From the NCBI GenBank assembly GCA_002392345.1, contig DGGU01000001.1, forward strand, positions 1 through 15,226: 15,226 bases of DNA, read 5' to 3'. A program made the position numbers and the translations under genes. Of this stretch, positions 12,709 through 15,226 are shown one piece after another; position 1 is the first letter of the stretch, and every line of letters starts with the position of its first letter. This stretch comes from Lachnospiraceae bacterium UBA3866 (GTDB lineage Bacteria; Bacillota; Clostridia; Lachnospirales; Lachnospiraceae). Under the pieces are notes generated by a model. That model searched no databases and was not told the origin of the DNA. It worked only from the letters and a program-made list of their open reading frames with translations.

Positions 12709-13878
12709 ATGAATAAATTATTATCAGAAAAATTAAATGCCGTGGCTCTTCAAGTCCCCGACATCCTTTTTCCTCGCGAAGGCATCGACCTCACGAAATT
12801 TTCTTGTATTGCCGCAGACCAATACACGCAAGATCTCGCTTACTGGGATCGCGTTAGAAAGTTCATCGGCGACGCGCCATCAACCTATAACCTAATCTAC
12901 CCCGAAGCCGAATACATCCGCGATACTACAGATGCAGAAGCCCGCATAAAAAATATTAACAACTTCATGAACAAATACATCACCGACGGCACCTACGAAA
13001 ACATCGGCAAAGCCTTCATCTTTGTTGAACGTAAATCCCCATCGCAGAATCGTCGTGGCCTTCTCGTTGCTATCGACCTTGAGAAGTATGATTATAATGA
13101 AGGTGCCAAAACTCTAATTCGTGCCACAGAAAAGACAGTCAAGGATAGACTTACTCTTAGAAAAGAGATTCGAGAAAATGCCACCCTTGATCTTCCACAC
13201 ATCTTAGTTCTAATCAATGATAAAGAAGACAAACTTTTTAAAAAAGTTGAAAGTATAAAATTTGAGACATTTTTTAGAATGTCAGGCGAAAGCAAGAATG
13301 ATATCTTATATGATTTCGATCTCATGGAAAACTCTGGCTACATCAAAGGCTACAAGATTGCTGATGATAAAGATATAGAATCTATAGCAGACATTCTTAT
13401 AGAATTAAAAGATAAGTCTGAAGATGGTTTCTTATATGCTATCGGCGATGGTAATCATTCACTTGCCGCAGCTAAAGACATCTACGAGAAGACTGGTCGT
13501 GGTCGCTATGCACTCGTAGAACTTGTCAATATCTATGATGACGGCATCAGATTCTTCCCTATACATAGACTCATCATGGGGGTTGAGAGGGATAAATTTA
13601 TCGCTGACACAGGCATTGACCCCGATAACCCACCTCCACTTCAAGAGCTTCAGGCAAGGCTTGATAAATTTAATTACAATATCGATTACATTCACGGCAA
13701 AAAAGAATGTATCGAGCTTGGCAAGAAGCCTGGTAATATAGCCATAACATATGATAGCTTTTCTATAGATACTCTCTTTTCAGATGTAGTAAAATATGGT
13801 TCGTTGTGTAGAAAGAGCTTCTCTCTTGGCAAAGCTAAAGACAAGCGCTTCTACCTTGAAGCCCAAGAAATTATTTAA
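12709..13878 (+). CDS. DUF1015 family protein linked to serine biosynthesis
   Basis: The family is uncharacterised to my knowledge but is regularly found beside serC and serA in Firmicutes. The opening VPDILFPREGIDLTKFSCIAADQYT-like region (split around residues 16-40), IRATEKTVKDRLTLRKEIRE (137-156) and GDGNHSLAAAK (246-256) match DUF1015. The DGNHS box resembles the DGxHR/GERRxRA nucleotide-binding box of ParB/Srx-fold proteins, which include a free-serine kinase, so a phosphoserine or serine kinase-like activity is possible; this is inference. The ATG at 12709 gives 389 residues; an upstream ATG at 12673 overlaps the previous gene and adds 12 unconserved residues. Neither has a clear ribosome binding site, so coupling to the preceding gene, ten bases away, is likely. 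No serB (phosphoserine phosphatase) is present in the window. Confidence 0.85.
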   Translation: MNKLLSEKLNAVALQVPDILFPREGIDLTKFSCIAADQYTQDLAYWDRVRKFIGDAPSTYNLIYPEAEYIRDTTDAEARIKNINNFMNKYITDGTYENIGKAFIFVERKSPSQNRRGLLVAIDLEKYDYNEGAKTLIRATEKTVKDRLTLRKEIRENATLDLPHILVLINDKEDKLFKKVESIKFETFFRMSGESKNDILYDFDLMENSGYIKGYKIADDKDIESIADILIELKDKSEDGFLYAIGDGNHSLAAAKDIYEKTGRGRYALVELVNIYDDGIRFFPIHRLIMGVERDKFIADTGIDPDNPPPLQELQARLDKFNYNIDYIHGKKECIELGKKPGNIAITYDSFSIDTLFSDVVKYGSLCRKSFSLGKAKDKRFYLEAQEII

Positions 13879-13895
13879 TCGCACTTTAAAAACTT
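13877..13895 (+). repeat. First copy of a 19-bp direct repeat before the ATPase gene
   Basis: AATCGCACTTTAAAAACTT recurs at 13916-13934 with one difference (AATCACAC...). The start-to-start distance is 39 bases. The copy begins inside the stop codon of the DUF1015 gene. A T-rich stretch separates the copies, but no GC-stem terminator was found. Confidence 0.8.
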
Positions 13896-13915
13896 CTATT
13901 TTTTTGGTTTTTTTA

Positions 13916-13934
13916 AATCACACTTTAAAAACTT
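13916..13934 (+). repeat. Second copy of the direct repeat, touching the ATPase promoter
   Basis: AATCACACTTTAAAAACTT matches the copy at 13877 at 18 of 19 positions, including 14 identical bases at the end. Its last two bases are the first two bases of the -35 box TTGACA, so a protein bound here would affect the promoter. Confidence 0.8.
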
Positions 13935-13961
13935 GACAAATCAAAATAATAATAGTATTAT
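13933..13961 (+). promoter_or_regulatory. Promoter of the AAA_14/DUF4143 gene, apparently leaderless
   Basis: TTGACA (13933-13938) and TATTAT (13956-13961) are 17 bases apart. The expected start of transcription is at about 13967-13968, which is the A of the ATG start codon. No ribosome binding site exists between the promoter and the start codon. Confidence 0.7.
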
Positions 13962-13967
13962 ATATAC

Positions 13968-15161
13968 ATGAATACTCTATATAGAAAAGAATACCTAGAA
14001 ACAATAAAAAAATATAAAGATTTAGATTTAATCAAAGTGCTTACAGGCGTCAGAAGATGTGGCAAGAGCACTATTTTATTGCAATTTATTGATTTTTTAA
14101 AACAAGATGGCATTGAGGAAAATCAGATAATCTATTATAACTTTGAAAAAATCCTTGACGACAAATTATATGATTATAAATTTTTATATCATACCATTCT
14201 TGAAAGAAAAGTTCCCGGAAAAAAACTCTATGTTTTGCTAGACGAAATCCAAGAAGTAAAAAATTTTGAAAAGGCTATAGACTCTTTATACCTTGACAAA
14301 GAAATAGATATATACATCACTGGTTCCAATGCCAACCTTTTATCAAGTGAACTTGCTACTCTACTTACTGGTAGGCACATAGAAATTAAAATATATCCAT
14401 TTTCATTTAAAGAATACACTGAGGCAAAAAACGAAAACATTGATGAGGCATTCAATCATTATTTAATATTTGGTGGCATGCCATATACATTAGAGCTAAA
14501 CGACCCTGAAACTAAAATTGAATATCTCAATTCACTATATAGCACAGTTTTACTAAAAGATATTGTGAAAAGAAAAAATATTAAAGACGTTGGGTTATTG
14601 GAAGATTTATCTTCCTTTCTCTGTGATTCAGTTGGATCTATAATATCAGCCAAAAGCATTGCAGATACACTGACATCAAAAGGAAGAAAAGTTTCATCTA
14701 TCACTATTGATAATTATATTTCTTTTTTAAGTGAAAGTTTATTATTTTACAAATGCAAAAGATATGACATCAAGGGCAAACAAAATCTTGAATCTCTAAA
14801 CAAATTATACATTGTTGATCAAGGCTTTAGACTTTTCTTAACAAACTCTCATAACAACTATGGTAATATATTAGAAAATATCGTATATATTGAATTATTA
14901 AGAAGGGGCTACAAGGTTAAAATAGGTAAGGTCAATAATCTAGAGGTCGACTTCATTTGCAAAAAAAATAATGATCTAAAATACATTCAGGTTTCAGCCT
15001 CCGTTCTAGATAAAAATACTTTTAATCGAGAATTAAAACCACTTTCGCAAATAAATGACAATTTCGAAAAAACAATAATCACCATGGATGAATTGCCAAT
15101 TGCCAAAGATGGAATTAAAGTTCTCAACATAAAGGATTTTTTATTGTATTCCAATAAATAA
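13968..15161 (+). CDS. AAA_14/DUF4143 ATPase
   Basis: The 397-residue protein is a member of a large, mostly uncharacterised group of accessory ATPases. Walker A GVRRCGKST is at residues 27-35, Walker B YVLLDEIQ at 88-95, and the ITGSNANLLS sensor-like segment at 117-126 is followed by LTGRHIEIKIYPFSFKEY, a hallmark of the group. The C-terminal DUF4143 region contains a PD-(D/E)xK-like fold signature: Glu303 in LENIVYIELLRRGY, Asp328 in EVDFIC and YIQVS at 339-343. Members are thought to bind DNA or act in stress or mobile-gene contexts, but the role is unknown. The gene is AT-rich, has its own promoter without a leader, and looks like an insertion next to the serine operon rather than a member of it. 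Confidence 0.9.
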   Translation: MNTLYRKEYLETIKKYKDLDLIKVLTGVRRCGKSTILLQFIDFLKQDGIEENQIIYYNFEKILDDKLYDYKFLYHTILERKVPGKKLYVLLDEIQEVKNFEKAIDSLYLDKEIDIYITGSNANLLSSELATLLTGRHIEIKIYPFSFKEYTEAKNENIDEAFNHYLIFGGMPYTLELNDPETKIEYLNSLYSTVLLKDIVKRKNIKDVGLLEDLSSFLCDSVGSIISAKSIADTLTSKGRKVSSITIDNYISFLSESLLFYKCKRYDIKGKQNLESLNKLYIVDQGFRLFLTNSHNNYGNILENIVYIELLRRGYKVKIGKVNNLEVDFICKKNNDLKYIQVSASVLDKNTFNRELKPLSQINDNFEKTIITMDELPIAKDGIKVLNIKDFLLYSNK

Positions 15162-15181
15162 GGGCGAGCACTGCATCGCCC
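15162..15181 (+). repeat. Hairpin repeat, fully paired variant after the ATPase gene
   Basis: GGGCGAGCACTGCATCGCCC starts on the base after the stop codon and ends just before the ribosome binding site of the next gene. The first 13 bases equal the copy at 8670. The 3' arm has changed so that GGGCGA pairs with TCGCCC, with one A bulged, keeping the hairpin although the sequence differs. Confidence 0.75.
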
Positions 15182-15194
15182 AAAAGGAGAAATT

Positions 15195-15226
15195 ATGAGT
15201 AAGTTTATAGCACCAAAAAATTACAA
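15195..15226 (+). CDS. Start of a further gene, truncated by the window edge
   Basis: An ATG at 15195 follows AAGGAG (15184-15189) with a five-base gap and continues open to the edge, giving MSKFIAPKNY. This is a convincing gene start. The short opening is reminiscent of aspartate-ammonia ligase (AsnA), but ten residues are too few to assign it. Confidence 0.6.
   Translation, partial: MSKFIAPKNY

Overview
The window looks like a chromosomal segment near the replication origin of a low-GC Gram-positive anaerobe, most likely a member of Clostridia (Eubacteriales). The pointers are the rsmG-parA-parB core with a perfect parS site, the DUF4446 gene behind parB, Shine-Dalgarno sequences of the AGGAGG type, sigma-A-like promoters, and a short ACT-domain SerA linked to a DUF1015 gene. 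The genus cannot be fixed from the sequence alone.

Layout. (1) 118-1838: rsmG, then a perfect parS site (927-942) just upstream of a textbook promoter (949-977), then parA. (2) 1844-4526: an AT-rich three-gene cassette separating parA from parB. It encodes a lipoprotein with an NlpC/P60-like C-terminal domain, a small membrane-anchored extracytoplasmic protein whose start overlaps the lipoprotein stop, and a Fic-domain enzyme. (3) 4588-8659: parB with an extra N-terminal linker made of a 12-residue tandem repeat, a DUF4446 membrane protein, and an overlapping 836-residue membrane-anchored protein of unknown function. (4) 8701-13878: serine synthesis genes. serC is followed by a convergent secreted SGNH hydrolase gene on the minus strand, then a 348-base intergenic region, then serA, a PF06541 membrane protein and a DUF1015 protein. 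(5) 13968-15161: an AAA_14/DUF4143 ATPase with its own promoter, apparently leaderless. (6) From 15195 the first ten codons of a further gene run off the edge.

All genes except the SGNH hydrolase lie on the plus strand and most gaps are short, so parA to serC could be read as one long operon. serA, the SGNH gene and the ATPase each show their own promoter.

The most unusual features are a family of short hairpin-forming intergenic repeats (core GGGCGAGCACTGCGAGCCC) and the cassette inside the parAB locus. The repeats recur between genes at 4542, 5619, 8670 and 15162 and cluster between 10540 and 10745. No rRNA, tRNA, CRISPR array, insertion sequence or prophage was seen.
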